Part shown: piece by piece, positions 8,160 to 17,464 of the stretch
How positions within the stretch are numbered: the stretch's first letter is position 1
Layout of the letters: the number at the start of each line of letters is the position of its first letter
Source of the DNA: Paramesorhizobium deserti
Lineage (GTDB): Bacteria > Pseudomonadota > Alphaproteobacteria > Rhizobiales > Rhizobiaceae
Direction of reading: 5' to 3'
DNA length: 64,000 bases
NCBI RefSeq assembly: GCF_001558695.1
Contig: NZ_LNTU01000003.1
Coordinates: 20,292-84,291, forward strand
The notes under the pieces: model-generated
The model's input: only the letters and a program-made list of their open reading frames with translations
Database searches by the model: none
Told to the model about the DNA's origin: nothing
Program-made: the position numbers and the translations under genes

Positions 8160-11100
8160 TCAGTGCGCTTGCGTGGCCGGCGTGTGGGCCGTACCTTCCG
8201 GCGGCACCGGGATCGTCCCTTCGCCGGTATGCTTCAGCGGCTTATTTCCAGTCAGTCTGCGCAGGACCACGTAGAAGACCGGCGTCAGGAAGATGCCGAA
8301 GGCGGTGACCCCGATCATGCCGGCGAAGACCGCGATGCCCATGGCCTGGCGCATTTCGGCGCCCGCGCCAGTGGAGAGTACCAGCGGCACCACGCCCATG
8401 ATGAACGCCATCGAGGTCATCAGGATCGGGCGCAGGCGCAGACGGCTCGCCTCCACAGCCGCATCCTTCGGCGACAATCCGGCGAATTCGAGCTCGCGCG
8501 CGAATTCCACGATCAGGATGGCGTTCTTCGCCGAGAGGCCGACCAGCACGATCAACCCGATCTGGGTGAAGATGTTGTTGTCGCCATGGCTGAGCCACAC
8601 GCCGGTCAGCGCCGCCAGAATGCCCATCGGCACGATCATGATGATGGCGATCGGCAGGGCCAGGCTTTCATATTGCGCTGCCAGCACCAGGAACACCAGG
8701 AGCAGTGCCAGCGGGAAGATGATGATGCCAGAATTGCCGGCTATGATCTGCTGATAGGTAAGGTCCGTCCATTCATAGCTGATGCCGGGCGGCAGGGTTT
8801 CGGCCGCGATCTGCTCTACGACTGCCTGCGCCTGGCCGGAAGAATAGCCCGGCGCCGGCCCGCCATTGACATCGGCCGAGAGGAAGCCGTTATAACGGAT
8901 CGCCCGTTCCGGTCCTGCACTCGGCTGGACGTTGAGCAGCACCGAAAGCGGGATCATTTCGCCCGATTGCGAGCGGACCTTCAGCTTGCCGATGTCTTCA
9001 GGACGTGCGCGATAGGGCGCATCGGCCTGCATCCTGACCGAATAGGTCCGGCCGAACTGGTTGAAGTCGTTCACATAGAGCGAGCCCAGATAGATCTGCA
9101 GCGTGTCGAACACATCCGTGACCGCGACACCCAGCTGATGCGCCTTGGCCCTGTCTATATCGGCATAGAGTTGCGGCACGTTGATCTGATAGCTGGAGAA
9201 CAGCCCGGCTAGTTCCGGCGCGGCGTAAGCCTTGGCCAGGAACGCCTTGGTCGCCTGGTCCAGCGCCTCGTAGCCGAGACCGTTGCGATCCTCGATCTGC
9301 AGCTTGAAGCCGCCGATCTGGCCCAAGCCCATCACCGGCGGGGGTGGGAACATGGCGATGAACGCATCCTGGATGCCGGCGAATTTCTGGTTGAGCTGCA
9401 TGGCGATGGCGTTGCCGGAAAGCTCCGGCGTCTTGCGCTCCTCGAACGGCTTCAGCATGACGAATACGATGCCCGCATTCGATGAGTTGGTGAAGCCGTT
9501 GATCGACAGGCCCGGGAAGCCGAGGGTTGTCTCCACGCCGGGCTGCTGGCGGGCAATGTCACTCATTTTCCGGATGACTGCGTCCGTGCGGTCGAGCGTC
9601 GCCCCGTCGGGCAATTGCGCAAAGCCGACGAGATACTGCTTGTCCTGTCCCGGCACGAAGCCGCCGGGGACCTTGTTGAACATGACGAAGGTGAGGCCAA
9701 CAAGAACCAGATAAAGCCCCATGATGATCGTCTTGCGCGAGAGAATGCGCCGGATGCTGCCGCTATAGGCGTTGGAGCTGGCGCCGAACGCACGGTTGAA
9801 GCCACGGAAGAACCAGCCGAACAGGCCGTCCATGATGCGGGTGAGCCAGTCCTTGGGTGTATCGTGGCCCCGCAGCAGCATTGCCGCCAGCGCCGGGGAA
9901 AGCGTAAGCGAGTTGAAGGCCGAGATGACCGTGGAGATTGCAATCGTCAGTGCGAACTGGCGATAGAACTGCCCAGTTAGCCCCGAGATGAAGGCGAGCG
10001 GCACGAACACCGCGACAAGCACCAGCGCAATCGCGATGATCGGGCCGGAAACCTCGCGCATCGCGCGATAGGTCGCGTCGCGTGGGCTGAGGCCTTCCTC
10101 AATGTTTCGCTCCACGTTCTCCACCACCACGATGGCGTCATCGACGACGATACCGATGGCGAGCACCAGACCGAAGAGGCTGAGTGCGTTGATGGAGAAG
10201 CCGAAGACATACATCACCGCGAAGGTGCCGATGATGGAGACGGGAACGGCGACCAGCGGGATGATCGAGGCGCGCCATGTCTGCAGAAACAGGATGACGA
10301 CGAGCACCACCAGCGCAACGGCTTCGAGCAGCGTGTGAACGACAGCGTCGATGGAGGCGCGGACGAACTGCGTCGTGTCATAGGCGATTTCGTACTTCAC
10401 GCCTTCCGGCATGGTCTGCTGCACTTCGTCCATCACCTTGCGGATATCGTCCGATATCTGGATGGCATTGGAATTCGGCGCCTGGAAGATGCCTATCCCC
10501 ACCGCCTGCTTGTTGTCGAGCAGCGAGCGTAGCGAATATTCGGAAGAGCCAAGCTCGAGGCGGGCAACATCGCGCAGCCGCGTGATCTCGCCATTGGCGC
10601 CTGTTTTGATGATGATATTGCCGAAATCCTCGACGGATCTCAGCCGCCCCTGCGCATTGACCGAAAGCTGGAAGTCGAGGCCTGGTACGCTCGGCGAGGC
10701 GCCGATGATCCCGGCCGCCGCCTGGATGTTCTGCTCACGCACCGCCTGCACCGCGTCACTGGCTGAAAGACCCCGCTCCGCCACCTTCTGCGGGTCGAGC
10801 CATATCCGCATGGAATAGTCGCCACCGCCGAAAATCTGCACCTGACCGACGCCGTTGATCCGTGCCAGCCTGTCCTTTACGTTCAGCACCGCGTAATTGC
10901 GCAGGTAAGTAATATCATAGCGGTCGTTCGGCGAAAGCAGATGCACCACCATGGTCAGGTTTGGCGAGCTCTTCACCGTGGTGACGCCGAGACGCCGCAC
11001 CTCTTCCGGCAGGCGAGGCTCGGCCTGGCTGACGCGGTTCTGCACGAGCTGCTGCGCCTTGTCGGGATCGGTGCCGAGCTTGAAGGTCACCGTCAGCGTC

Positions 11101-11369
11101 ATCACGCCGTCCGTGGTGCCTTGGCTCGACATGTAAAGCATGTCCTCAACGCCGTTGATGGCTTCCTCGATCGGTGTCGCCACTGTTTCGGCGATGACGC
11201 GCGGATTGGCGCCGGGATATTGCGCCCGCACCACGACGGATGGCGGCACGACTTCGGGATATTCCGAGATCGGCAGGGCGCGGAGGCCGAGAAGACCGGC
11301 CACCAGGATCAGGACCGACAGCACGCCGGCAAAGACGGGACGGTCAACAAAAAATCGCGATATGTTCAT
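8160..11369 (-). CDS. RND multidrug efflux pump, inner-membrane subunit (HAE1 family)
   Basis: A 1069-residue proton-driven pump of the AcrB/MexB/BepE type that takes drugs or lipophilic compounds from the periplasm or outer leaflet. The N-terminus MNISRFFVDRPVFAGVL is the first membrane helix. Two periplasmic porter/docking halves follow, at about residues 35-330 and 560-870. The proton relay is visible as the paired aspartates in GIVVDDAIVVVENVERN (TM4) and the lysine in GLSAKNAILIVEFARE (TM10). It is the last gene of an operon with the membrane fusion protein 116 bp upstream. No outer-membrane factor is encoded nearby, so a TolC-like protein elsewhere must be shared. The exact substrate cannot be inferred. 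Confidence 0.95.
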   Translation of the reverse strand: MNISRFFVDRPVFAGVLSVLILVAGLLGLRALPISEYPEVVPPSVVVRAQYPGANPRVIAETVATPIEEAINGVEDMLYMSSQGTTDGVMTLTVTFKLGTDPDKAQQLVQNRVSQAEPRLPEEVRRLGVTTVKSSPNLTMVVHLLSPNDRYDITYLRNYAVLNVKDRLARINGVGQVQIFGGGDYSMRIWLDPQKVAERGLSASDAVQAVREQNIQAAAGIIGASPSVPGLDFQLSVNAQGRLRSVEDFGNIIIKTGANGEITRLRDVARLELGSSEYSLRSLLDNKQAVGIGIFQAPNSNAIQISDDIRKVMDEVQQTMPEGVKYEIAYDTTQFVRASIDAVVHTLLEAVALVVLVVILFLQTWRASIIPLVAVPVSIIGTFAVMYVFGFSINALSLFGLVLAIGIVVDDAIVVVENVERNIEEGLSPRDATYRAMREVSGPIIAIALVLVAVFVPLAFISGLTGQFYRQFALTIAISTVISAFNSLTLSPALAAMLLRGHDTPKDWLTRIMDGLFGWFFRGFNRAFGASSNAYSGSIRRILSRKTIIMGLYLVLVGLTFVMFNKVPGGFVPGQDKQYLVGFAQLPDGATLDRTDAVIRKMSDIARQQPGVETTLGFPGLSINGFTNSSNAGIVFVMLKPFEERKTPELSGNAIAMQLNQKFAGIQDAFIAMFPPPPVMGLGQIGGFKLQIEDRNGLGYEALDQATKAFLAKAYAAPELAGLFSSYQINVPQLYADIDRAKAHQLGVAVTDVFDTLQIYLGSLYVNDFNQFGRTYSVRMQADAPYRARPEDIGKLKVRSQSGEMIPLSVLLNVQPSAGPERAIRYNGFLSADVNGGPAPGYSSGQAQAVVEQIAAETLPPGISYEWTDLTYQQIIAGNSGIIIFPLALLLVFLVLAAQYESLALPIAIIMIVPMGILAALTGVWLSHGDNNIFTQIGLIVLVGLSAKNAILIVEFARELEFAGLSPKDAAVEASRLRLRPILMTSMAFIMGVVPLVLSTGAGAEMRQAMGIAVFAGMIGVTAFGIFLTPVFYVVLRRLTGNKPLKHTGEGTIPVPPEGTAHTPATQAH

Positions 11370-11485
11370 GTCACGTCCCTCTGGGAGTGTGATTTTGAAG
11401 TTAGAAAGGGCTTGCGACGGGAGAACGTCTCCCGTCGCGAACCAAGGTCATTCGAAATCAGAACCCGGGCGCTGCCCGGTTATCT

Positions 11486-12700
11486 TTAGCGTTGCGCGGT
11501 GGCCAGCGCCTGTTCTTCCGGCGCCATGGCGACCGCCTGCGGGTCGACCACCGCGCCGGCGCGCACCCGCTGCAATCCGTTGACGACGATGCGTTCGCCG
11601 GGCTCCAGCCCGCTTTCGACGATGCGCAGGCCCCCGGTCGCTGCGCCAAGCGTCACCTCTCGATAGGCGAGCTTGTTCTCGGGATCGACGACGAGGACGA
11701 ATTTCTTGTCCTGGTCGGTGCCGATCGCCCGCTCGCTGATCATCAGATGGCGTTCGGGGCGGGGCTCGCCCATCTCGATGCGGGCGAACTGGCCGGGGAT
11801 CAGCCGTCCGCCTGCATTGTCGAGCACCGCGCGGACGCGCACCGTCCCGCTTGCTGTATCGACCTCGTTGTTGATGAGCTGCAGATGCCCCTCGATAGGT
11901 GCGGCTGCATTGCCCGACGTGCCGATGCGCACCGGGATCCGCTCAACGGCCGGCGCGCCGTTCTTGGTCGCCGGGAGCTCGGCAAGTGCTTTGGCGACCA
12001 GTTCCTCGTTCACGTCGAAGCTCGCATAGATCGGATCGACCGAGACGAGCGTCGTCAGAACAGGCGAACCCGATCCTGCCGCCACCAGATTGCCTGATGT
12101 GATCTCGATCCTGCCGGCGCGGCCGTCGATCGGCGCTCGCACCTCGGTGTAGCCGAGGTCGAGGCGTGCCGACTGGAGCGCGGCTTCCGCTGATCTGAGG
12201 CTCGCTTCCGCCTCGTGCGATGCGCTGAGGCGCTGGTCGAGGTCGCTTTGCGAAACGGTGCGGGACGCGACGAGCCTGCGCCCGCGCTCCAGTTCGAGTT
12301 TCGTCAGTTCCACCCGTGCCTGGGCGGCTTCGACCTGGGCTTCCGCGCGCGCCACCGCCGCCTCGAAAGGTGCCGGATCTATGGTGACGAGCAGGTCGCC
12401 CTTCTTGACCAGGGCGCCTTCGCGGAAATGAACCGACTGGATGGCTCCGGCGACGCGGGAACGCACCTCGACGCGGTCGACCGCTTCGAGACGGCCGGAA
12501 AATTCCTGCCAGATGGTGACGTCGCGCGATTCGACCGTCGCGACCGATACCGGTACCGCCGGGGGGGCGGCAGGCGCGGCAGCGCTTGTCTCCGCCTGGG
12601 CGCCGCCGGGCATATTGGTGTAGAGCGCTGTACCGGCAACCGATGCAGCAAGGATGAGACCGGCACCCCAAAGGAGCCGGCGAGGGGCAAACGACTTCAT
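11486..12700 (-). CDS. RND efflux membrane fusion protein (periplasmic adaptor)
   Basis: A 404-residue HlyD/AcrA-type adaptor that links the inner-membrane pump to an outer-membrane channel. Residues 1-36 form a signal or membrane-anchor segment (RRLLWGAGLILAASVAGTALY). They are followed by a lipoyl-type half-motif (GAIQSVHFREGALVKKGDLL), a coiled-coil hairpin rich in Glu/Ala/Arg (about 125-190), the second half-motif (LDLGYTEVRAPIDGRAGRI) and beta-barrel segments. The frame is open upstream to 12925. ATG 12700 is chosen because it begins directly before the signal segment. It lies between the hydrolase-like gene and the pump, all on the minus strand. Confidence 0.94.
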   Translation of the reverse strand: MKSFAPRRLLWGAGLILAASVAGTALYTNMPGGAQAETSAAAPAAPPAVPVSVATVESRDVTIWQEFSGRLEAVDRVEVRSRVAGAIQSVHFREGALVKKGDLLVTIDPAPFEAAVARAEAQVEAAQARVELTKLELERGRRLVASRTVSQSDLDQRLSASHEAEASLRSAEAALQSARLDLGYTEVRAPIDGRAGRIEITSGNLVAAGSGSPVLTTLVSVDPIYASFDVNEELVAKALAELPATKNGAPAVERIPVRIGTSGNAAAPIEGHLQLINNEVDTASGTVRVRAVLDNAGGRLIPGQFARIEMGEPRPERHLMISERAIGTDQDKKFVLVVDPENKLAYREVTLGAATGGLRIVESGLEPGERIVVNGLQRVRAGAVVDPQAVAMAPEEQALATAQR

Positions 12701-12752
12701 AGCAGTCTCTCCGTATGGCGCTCTTAACGCCGGTGCAGTGCGAAAATCTGGT

Positions 12753-13562
12753 TCAGTGGAGCAGGGCTCCGGTTTCCTGGAAGAACTCAGTGAAAAAGCC
12801 GCGGACGGCTCCCCCCCAATCCGGCCGGGGGGCCGCACATCTGCTGTAGGCACCCGGCCACCCGGTTTTCCCGGCCAATATATGTTCATGAACCATGACA
12901 CCTGCCTCTCTGAGGCGCCGTGCATAGTTTACGCTCTCGTCGCGCATCGGGTCGTCTTCCGCCGTCACCACCAGCGCCGGGGCGACGCCTGAAAGGCGCA
13001 TGCAGTAGCTCGGGGCCGCGTAGGGGTGGCAGGCCGTGCTGGCGAAGCCGAGATAATGGTTCCAGCCATCGGCCCACTGGCAGTTGCCCATTCCCGCTTC
13101 CGCCTTGCGGAACGAACCGGTCGCCGTGCTCGGATCCAGCATCGGGGAAAGCAGGATTTGTCCCTGCAGTCCGCCCAGATGCACATCGCGCGCCTTCAGC
13201 GCCAGCCCGGCGGCGAGATTGCCTCCTGCCTCTTCGCCGGCGACGAAGAGCGGGGATTTCTTGCTCGCCAGTTCGCCACGTCCCTTGCACAAGGCTCCCA
13301 GCAGTTCGTAAGTGAACTTGAGCGCCGCGGGGAAAGGCTCCTTGGCCGCGTTGGAATAGTCCGCCGCCACCACGACCGCGCCGGCCTCGGCAAGCAGCGT
13401 CGCAATCAATTGCCCGCAGGCGGGCGAGCCGCCGAGAAACGCGCCGCCATGCAGATGCAGCACCAGGGGCGGCGCCTTCACAAGGGTGTCGCCGCGATAG
13501 ATGCGCACAGGCACGGGACCGGCATTGCTATCCAGCATCTCCTCTGTCCAGACCGTTCCCAT
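12753..13562 (-). CDS. Alpha/beta hydrolase fold protein lacking catalytic Ser and His
   Basis: A 269-residue protein of the hormone-sensitive-lipase-like alpha/beta hydrolase family. The oxyanion motif HLHGGAF is at residues 37-42, and the acid-residue region AEDDPMRDES is intact. The nucleophile elbow, normally GDSAGG, reads G109-E-E-A-G-G, so the catalytic serine position (111) is glutamate. The usual histidine motif near the C-terminus (HGF) is replaced by a stretch reading AGKTGWPG. It is therefore probably not an esterase, and may bind a ligand or have another role. It is the first gene of the RND operon, 52 bp ahead of the fusion protein and divergent from a LysR gene. Sequencing error is unlikely to explain both changes. 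Confidence 0.85.
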   Translation of the reverse strand: MGTVWTEEMLDSNAGPVPVRIYRGDTLVKAPPLVLHLHGGAFLGGSPACGQLIATLLAEAGAVVVAADYSNAAKEPFPAALKFTYELLGALCKGRGELASKKSPLFVAGEEAGGNLAAGLALKARDVHLGGLQGQILLSPMLDPSTATGSFRKAEAGMGNCQWADGWNHYLGFASTACHPYAAPSYCMRLSGVAPALVVTAEDDPMRDESVNYARRLREAGVMVHEHILAGKTGWPGAYSRCAAPRPDWGGAVRGFFTEFFQETGALLH

Positions 13563-13788
13563 AATATTCGATCTCCGTCTCTGGAGCCGTCATCCATGGC
13601 GGCCGCAGAGACATATTGTTGGGTTCTCTATCGCACAGGCCTCCTGACAGCATTTTGTCAGGAGCAATGCTGCAGAGCACAATGTGGCCCTAAGATGGTA
13701 TTGTTTTTCGCCGTAAAAAGTCCCAATTGAGTCACAACACTGTTTCTGTGTGTGAACAATCACGATATTTTCTGAATGCCGGAAGGAA

Positions 13789-13804
13789 GGATGGATGGAT
13801 GGAT
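13789..13804. repeat. GGAT tetranucleotide microsatellite over the LysR start codon
   Basis: Four tandem GGAT units, preceded by GGAAGGAA, contain three ATG triplets in three different frames (13791, 13795, 13799). Only 13799 opens the LysR frame. Gain or loss of one unit would change the spacing between the GGAAGGAAGG ribosome binding site and the correct ATG. Confidence 0.7.
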
Positions 13805-14722
13805 CAGCTCGCCGCGATGCGCGCATTTATCCGGGTCGTGGAAGCCGGTAATTTCTCGCGCGCCTCGGAATCGCTCGGCATGCCGAAGGCGACCGTCACC
13901 AAGCTGATCCAGGGCCTGGAGGCGCATTTGCGCACCAAGCTCCTGAACCGGACGACGCGCCGTGTGCTGGTGACCCATGAAGGCGCGCTTTATTATGATC
14001 GCGCACTTCGGCTACTCGCCGATCTCGAAGAGCTGGACAGCAGCCTGACCACGTCGCAGGCGCTGCCGCAGGGGCGGGTGCGGGTGGAGATGTCGGGCGC
14101 GCTGGCAAATCTCATCGTTATTCCCGCGTTGTGGGATTTCCACGCGCGCTTTCCGGATATCCGCATTGATCTCGGCGTATCCGACCGACCTATCGATATT
14201 CTGGCGGAGAATGTCGATTGCGCGATCCGCGGAGGGACGATCTCCGATCAGTCGCTGATCGCCAGGCGCATCGCGGAAATGAGTTTCGTCACCTGTGCGG
14301 CTCCCTCCTATGTCGAGAAATTCGGAGAGCCGAGCCATCCGCGCGATCTTGAGCAGGATCACTATACCGTCGCCTATTTCCGCGCGCAGACCGGCCAGCA
14401 ACTGCCCTTCTTCTTCGAGCGGGATGGCGAGCGGCTGGAGGTGAACGGGCGCTATATCATCGCCGCCAACGAGGCGATCAGCTATGTCGCCGCCGGCGAG
14501 GCGGGAATGGGCGTCATCCAGGCGCCGCACCTCATGACCCGCAAGCCCTTTCTCGACGGCACGCTGCGGCCGGTCCTTGCCGACTGGAACCGGGATCCCA
14601 TGCCGCTCTTCGTCGTCTTTCCGCCGAATCGGCATTTGAGCAGTAAGGTCCGGGCCTTCGTCGACTGGATCGCCGATCTCTTCGCGAAATCGGGAATCGA
14701 CGGACGGCAGGCCGCGGTGTGA
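13799..14722 (+). CDS. LysR family transcriptional regulator
   Basis: A 307-residue LysR-type regulator. The winged helix-turn-helix is at residues 1-60 (MDQLAAMRAFIRVVEAGNFS, then SLGMPKATVTKLIQGLE), followed by a linker helix and a substrate-binding domain from about residue 90. It resembles the large LysR group that carries DQLAAMRAF at the N-terminus. The frame is open to 13727, but ATG 13799 gives the family N-terminus and follows GGAAGGAAGG. It is transcribed away from the hydrolase-like/RND operon across a 236-bp region, the classic arrangement for a LysR regulator of its neighbour. Control of the pump is inference from context. Confidence 0.92.
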   Translation: MDQLAAMRAFIRVVEAGNFSRASESLGMPKATVTKLIQGLEAHLRTKLLNRTTRRVLVTHEGALYYDRALRLLADLEELDSSLTTSQALPQGRVRVEMSGALANLIVIPALWDFHARFPDIRIDLGVSDRPIDILAENVDCAIRGGTISDQSLIARRIAEMSFVTCAAPSYVEKFGEPSHPRDLEQDHYTVAYFRAQTGQQLPFFFERDGERLEVNGRYIIAANEAISYVAAGEAGMGVIQAPHLMTRKPFLDGTLRPVLADWNRDPMPLFVVFPPNRHLSSKVRAFVDWIADLFAKSGIDGRQAAV

Positions 14723-14760
14723 GTGGCGGATATCAGCTGCAAAGCGTTGGCGCCATGATA

Positions 14761-14790
14761 CCCCCCTCTGGCCGGCAGGCCAGAGGGGGG
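14761..14790. repeat. Family A palindrome, compact copy
   Basis: Thirteen-base arms CCCCCCTCTGGCC and GGCCAGAGGGGGG around GGCA form an almost perfect hairpin between the LysR gene and the LysE-family gene. The copy lacks the long interior found in the larger family A elements. Confidence 0.85.
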
Positions 14791-14870
14791 TGAAGAAGCA
14801 GAGCGATTCCATCAAAATGAGAACTGCCTTATAGTCCGCGCTCGACCACCGGAAATTGCGGATCAAGCGA

Positions 14871-15506
14871 ATGCCGTCCCACGAATTGTTCATCGCCTTT
14901 CTCGCCACGACGGCGCTCTTCGCCTTCGTTCCCGGTCCTGCCATGCTCTATGCCGCGGCGCAGACCATGGCGCGGGGGCGATGGTCCGGCCTGATGGCGG
15001 CGCTCGGCATCCATCTCGGCGGCTATGTTCATGTGATCGCCGCGGCCGCCGGGCTGTCGGTGCTCTTCCACGCCGTACCCATGCTCTACATGGCGGTGAA
15101 ATTCGCCGGCGCGGCCTATCTGGTCTGGCTGGGCATTTCGCTGTTCCGCGCCAGGACGCAGGGAGAGGAAGCCGCGCTTCCCGGCATTGCCCCCAAATCC
15201 GCACGCCGCGCCTTCATCGAGAGCGTGACCGTCGAAATTCTCAATCCCAAGACGGCGATCTTCTTCATGGCGTTCCTGCCGCAGTTCATCGATCCGGCGG
15301 CCGCATGGCCCGTCTGGATGCAGTTCGTCCTGCTCGGCACCATCGTCAATCTTATGTTCTCCCTAACCGATGTCGCTTCGGTGCTGCTGGCGGGAGCGGT
15401 GGTCGGCCGGCTGCGCCGCTCGAGCGGCGCACAGCGCCTCATGCGGCGCGCGGGCGGGGCGCTGATTGTCGGCCTCGGCGTCCATCTCGCCTTCCATAGG
15501 GGCTGA
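14871..15506 (+). CDS. LysE/RhtB family amino-acid exporter
   Basis: A 211-residue inner-membrane protein with about six hydrophobic segments. The N-terminal helix carries the family signature FAFVPGPAMLYAAAQ (PGP motif), and LNPKTAIFFMAFLPQFID is the second conserved block. Such proteins export amino acids or their derivatives. The substrate is not predictable here. TTG 14856 would add five residues, and ATG 14871 is preferred. A second, only distantly similar member is at 27270-27881. Confidence 0.88.
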   Translation: MPSHELFIAFLATTALFAFVPGPAMLYAAAQTMARGRWSGLMAALGIHLGGYVHVIAAAAGLSVLFHAVPMLYMAVKFAGAAYLVWLGISLFRARTQGEEAALPGIAPKSARRAFIESVTVEILNPKTAIFFMAFLPQFIDPAAAWPVWMQFVLLGTIVNLMFSLTDVASVLLAGAVVGRLRRSSGAQRLMRRAGGALIVGLGVHLAFHRG

Positions 15507-15607
15507 TTCCCGCCAAAGGGTGTATGGTCGCCCTGTATGCACGCCGTTCGATTTTGAGCTATGGTGGCGCATGCTGGAACGGTTCGGCTGCTCACCGGGG
15601 ATAGGCA

Positions 15608-16069
15608 ATGGCGATTTATCTTCTTGCGCTGATGATCGGCATCGTTGCGGGTTTGCGGTCGATGACCGCGCCGGCGGCGATAAGCTGGGCCGCTCATCTC
15701 GGCTATCTCAATCTTGAGGGCACGTGGCTTGCCTTCCTGGGCTATGCCTGGACACCATATGTCCTGAGCCTGGCGGCGATCGGCGAAATGATTGCCGATC
15801 AGTTGCCCACCACGCCGAGCCGGAAAATGCCGTTTCCATTCGGCGGCCGCATCGCCAGCGGTGCGCTATGCGGCGCTGCGATCGGCATTCCCGCAGGCGC
15901 CTGGATCGGCGGTCTCGTCGCCGGCGCCATCGGCGCCGTGCTGGGAACGCTCGGCGGATATGCATTCCGGGCTAGGCTGGCCAAGGCATTCCGCAGGGAC
16001 ATGCCCGCGGCCCTTCTTGAAGATGCCATAGCCGTCATCGCCGCGATCCTGATCGTGAGGGCGATCTGA
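15608..16069 (+). CDS. DUF4126 family membrane protein
   Basis: A 153-residue membrane protein with an N-terminal hydrophobic helix (IYLLALMIGIVAGLRSMTAPA), a conserved GLRSMTAPA motif, and glycine/alanine-rich helices (GALCGAAIGIPAGAWIGGLVAGAIGAVLG). These match proteins annotated DUF4126. No enzymatic motif is visible and the function is unknown. Its stop overlaps the start of the next gene by one base (TGATG), so it is probably co-translated with the flavoprotein. Confidence 0.8.
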   Translation: MAIYLLALMIGIVAGLRSMTAPAAISWAAHLGYLNLEGTWLAFLGYAWTPYVLSLAAIGEMIADQLPTTPSRKMPFPFGGRIASGALCGAAIGIPAGAWIGGLVAGAIGAVLGTLGGYAFRARLAKAFRRDMPAALLEDAIAVIAAILIVRAI

Positions 16070-17448
16070 TGGCGAGACGGTTCGATGCGATCATCATCGG
16101 CGCGGGGCAGGCGGGTCCGTCATTGGCCGGCCGTCTGACTGAGGCGGGCATGAACGTCGCGCTGATCGAGCGCAAGCTGATCGGCGGCACCTGCGTCAAC
16201 ACCGGCTGCACGCCGACCAAGACGCTGGTCGCCAGCGCCTATGCCGCCCATATGGCGCGCCGGGCGGCGAGCTATGGCGTGACCCTGGCGGGCGATGTTG
16301 GGGTGGATATGAAGGCGGTCAAGGCCCGCAAGGACGCCGTCTCGGGCAAGTCGCGCGGCAATCTGGAATCCTGGCTTGAGAACATGGAGCGCTGCACTGT
16401 CATCCGCGGCCATGCGCGCTTTGAATCCGCTCACGAGGTCAGGGTGGGCGAGGAGGTGCTTTCTGCCGACCGCATCTTCATCAATGTCGGCGGCAGGGCG
16501 CTCGTGCCCGATATGCCCGGTGTCGACAGGATCGACTATCTCACCAACACCTCCGTCCTCGATCTCGATATCCTGCCGCGCCATCTCGTCATCATCGGCG
16601 GCAGCTATGTCGCGCTGGAATTCGCGCAGATGTACCGCCGCTTCGGGGCCGCCGTGACGGTGGTGGAGAAGAAGCCGCATCTGGTCGCCCGCGAGGATGA
16701 GGACGTCTCGATTTCGGTCAGGGAGATATTGGAGGGGGAGGGCGTTCACGTCCGCGTCAATGCTGAATGCATCAGCTTTTCGCCGCGCGGCTCCGATATT
16801 GCCGTCGGCGTCGATTGCCGGTCGGGCGACAGGGAGGTGCTGGCCTCGCATGTCCTTCTGGCGGTCGGACGGCAACCGAACACGGACGACCTCGGCCTCG
16901 ACAAGGCGGGGATTGAAACCGACGAGCGCGGCTATATCAAAGTGGACGACCAGCTGCGGACAAATGTCGAGGGTGTCTGGGCGCTCGGCGATTGCAATGG
17001 CAAGGGCGCTTTCACCCATACGTCCTACAATGATTTCGAGATCGTCGCGGCCAATCTGCTCGATGATGATCCCCGTCGCGTCAGCGACCGGTTGCCCGCC
17101 TATGCGCTCTATATCGACCCGCCGCTCGGCCGCGTCGGCATGACCGAGACGGAAGCCCGCAAATCAGGAAAACGGCTCCTGGTCGGCATGCGCCCGATGA
17201 CCCGGGTGGCGCGCGCGGTGGAGCGTGGCGAATCGCAGGGTTTCATGAAGATCATCGTCGATGCCGACACGCGCCAGATCCTCGGCGCCTCCATTCTCGG
17301 CGTCAGCGGCGACGAGGCCATCCACTCCATCCTCGACATCATGTACGCCAAGGCGCCCTATACGACGCTGCAGCGCGCCGTGCACATCCATCCGACCGTG
17401 TCGGAGCTGATTCCGACGGTGCTGGGTGAGTTGAAGCCAGTGAAATAA
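16069..17448 (+). CDS. FAD-containing pyridine nucleotide-disulfide oxidoreductase, mercuric reductase-like
   Basis: A 459-residue flavoenzyme of the dihydrolipoamide dehydrogenase/mercuric reductase group. The FAD site IIIGAGQAGPSLAGRL is at the N-terminus. The redox-active pair lies in GGTCVNTGCTPTKTL (CxxxxC), the NAD(P) fold is IIGGSYVALEFAQ, and the second FAD contact is GVWALGDCNG. The C-terminal dimerisation domain ends with HIHPTVSEL, containing the conserved His. There is no N-terminal HMA domain and no C-terminal vicinal cysteine pair, so true mercuric reductase activity is doubtful. The physiological substrate is unknown. It is coupled to the upstream DUF4126 gene. Confidence 0.9.
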   Translation: MARRFDAIIIGAGQAGPSLAGRLTEAGMNVALIERKLIGGTCVNTGCTPTKTLVASAYAAHMARRAASYGVTLAGDVGVDMKAVKARKDAVSGKSRGNLESWLENMERCTVIRGHARFESAHEVRVGEEVLSADRIFINVGGRALVPDMPGVDRIDYLTNTSVLDLDILPRHLVIIGGSYVALEFAQMYRRFGAAVTVVEKKPHLVAREDEDVSISVREILEGEGVHVRVNAECISFSPRGSDIAVGVDCRSGDREVLASHVLLAVGRQPNTDDLGLDKAGIETDERGYIKVDDQLRTNVEGVWALGDCNGKGAFTHTSYNDFEIVAANLLDDDPRRVSDRLPAYALYIDPPLGRVGMTETEARKSGKRLLVGMRPMTRVARAVERGESQGFMKIIVDADTRQILGASILGVSGDEAIHSILDIMYAKAPYTTLQRAVHIHPTVSELIPTVLGELKPVK

Positions 17449-17464
17449 AGCTGAAGCACTCCAC

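Noticed and set aside
16069..17448. Mercuric reductase (merA)
   Set aside because: The FAD/disulfide core fits, but there is no HMA domain, no C-terminal cysteine pair and no mer genes nearby.
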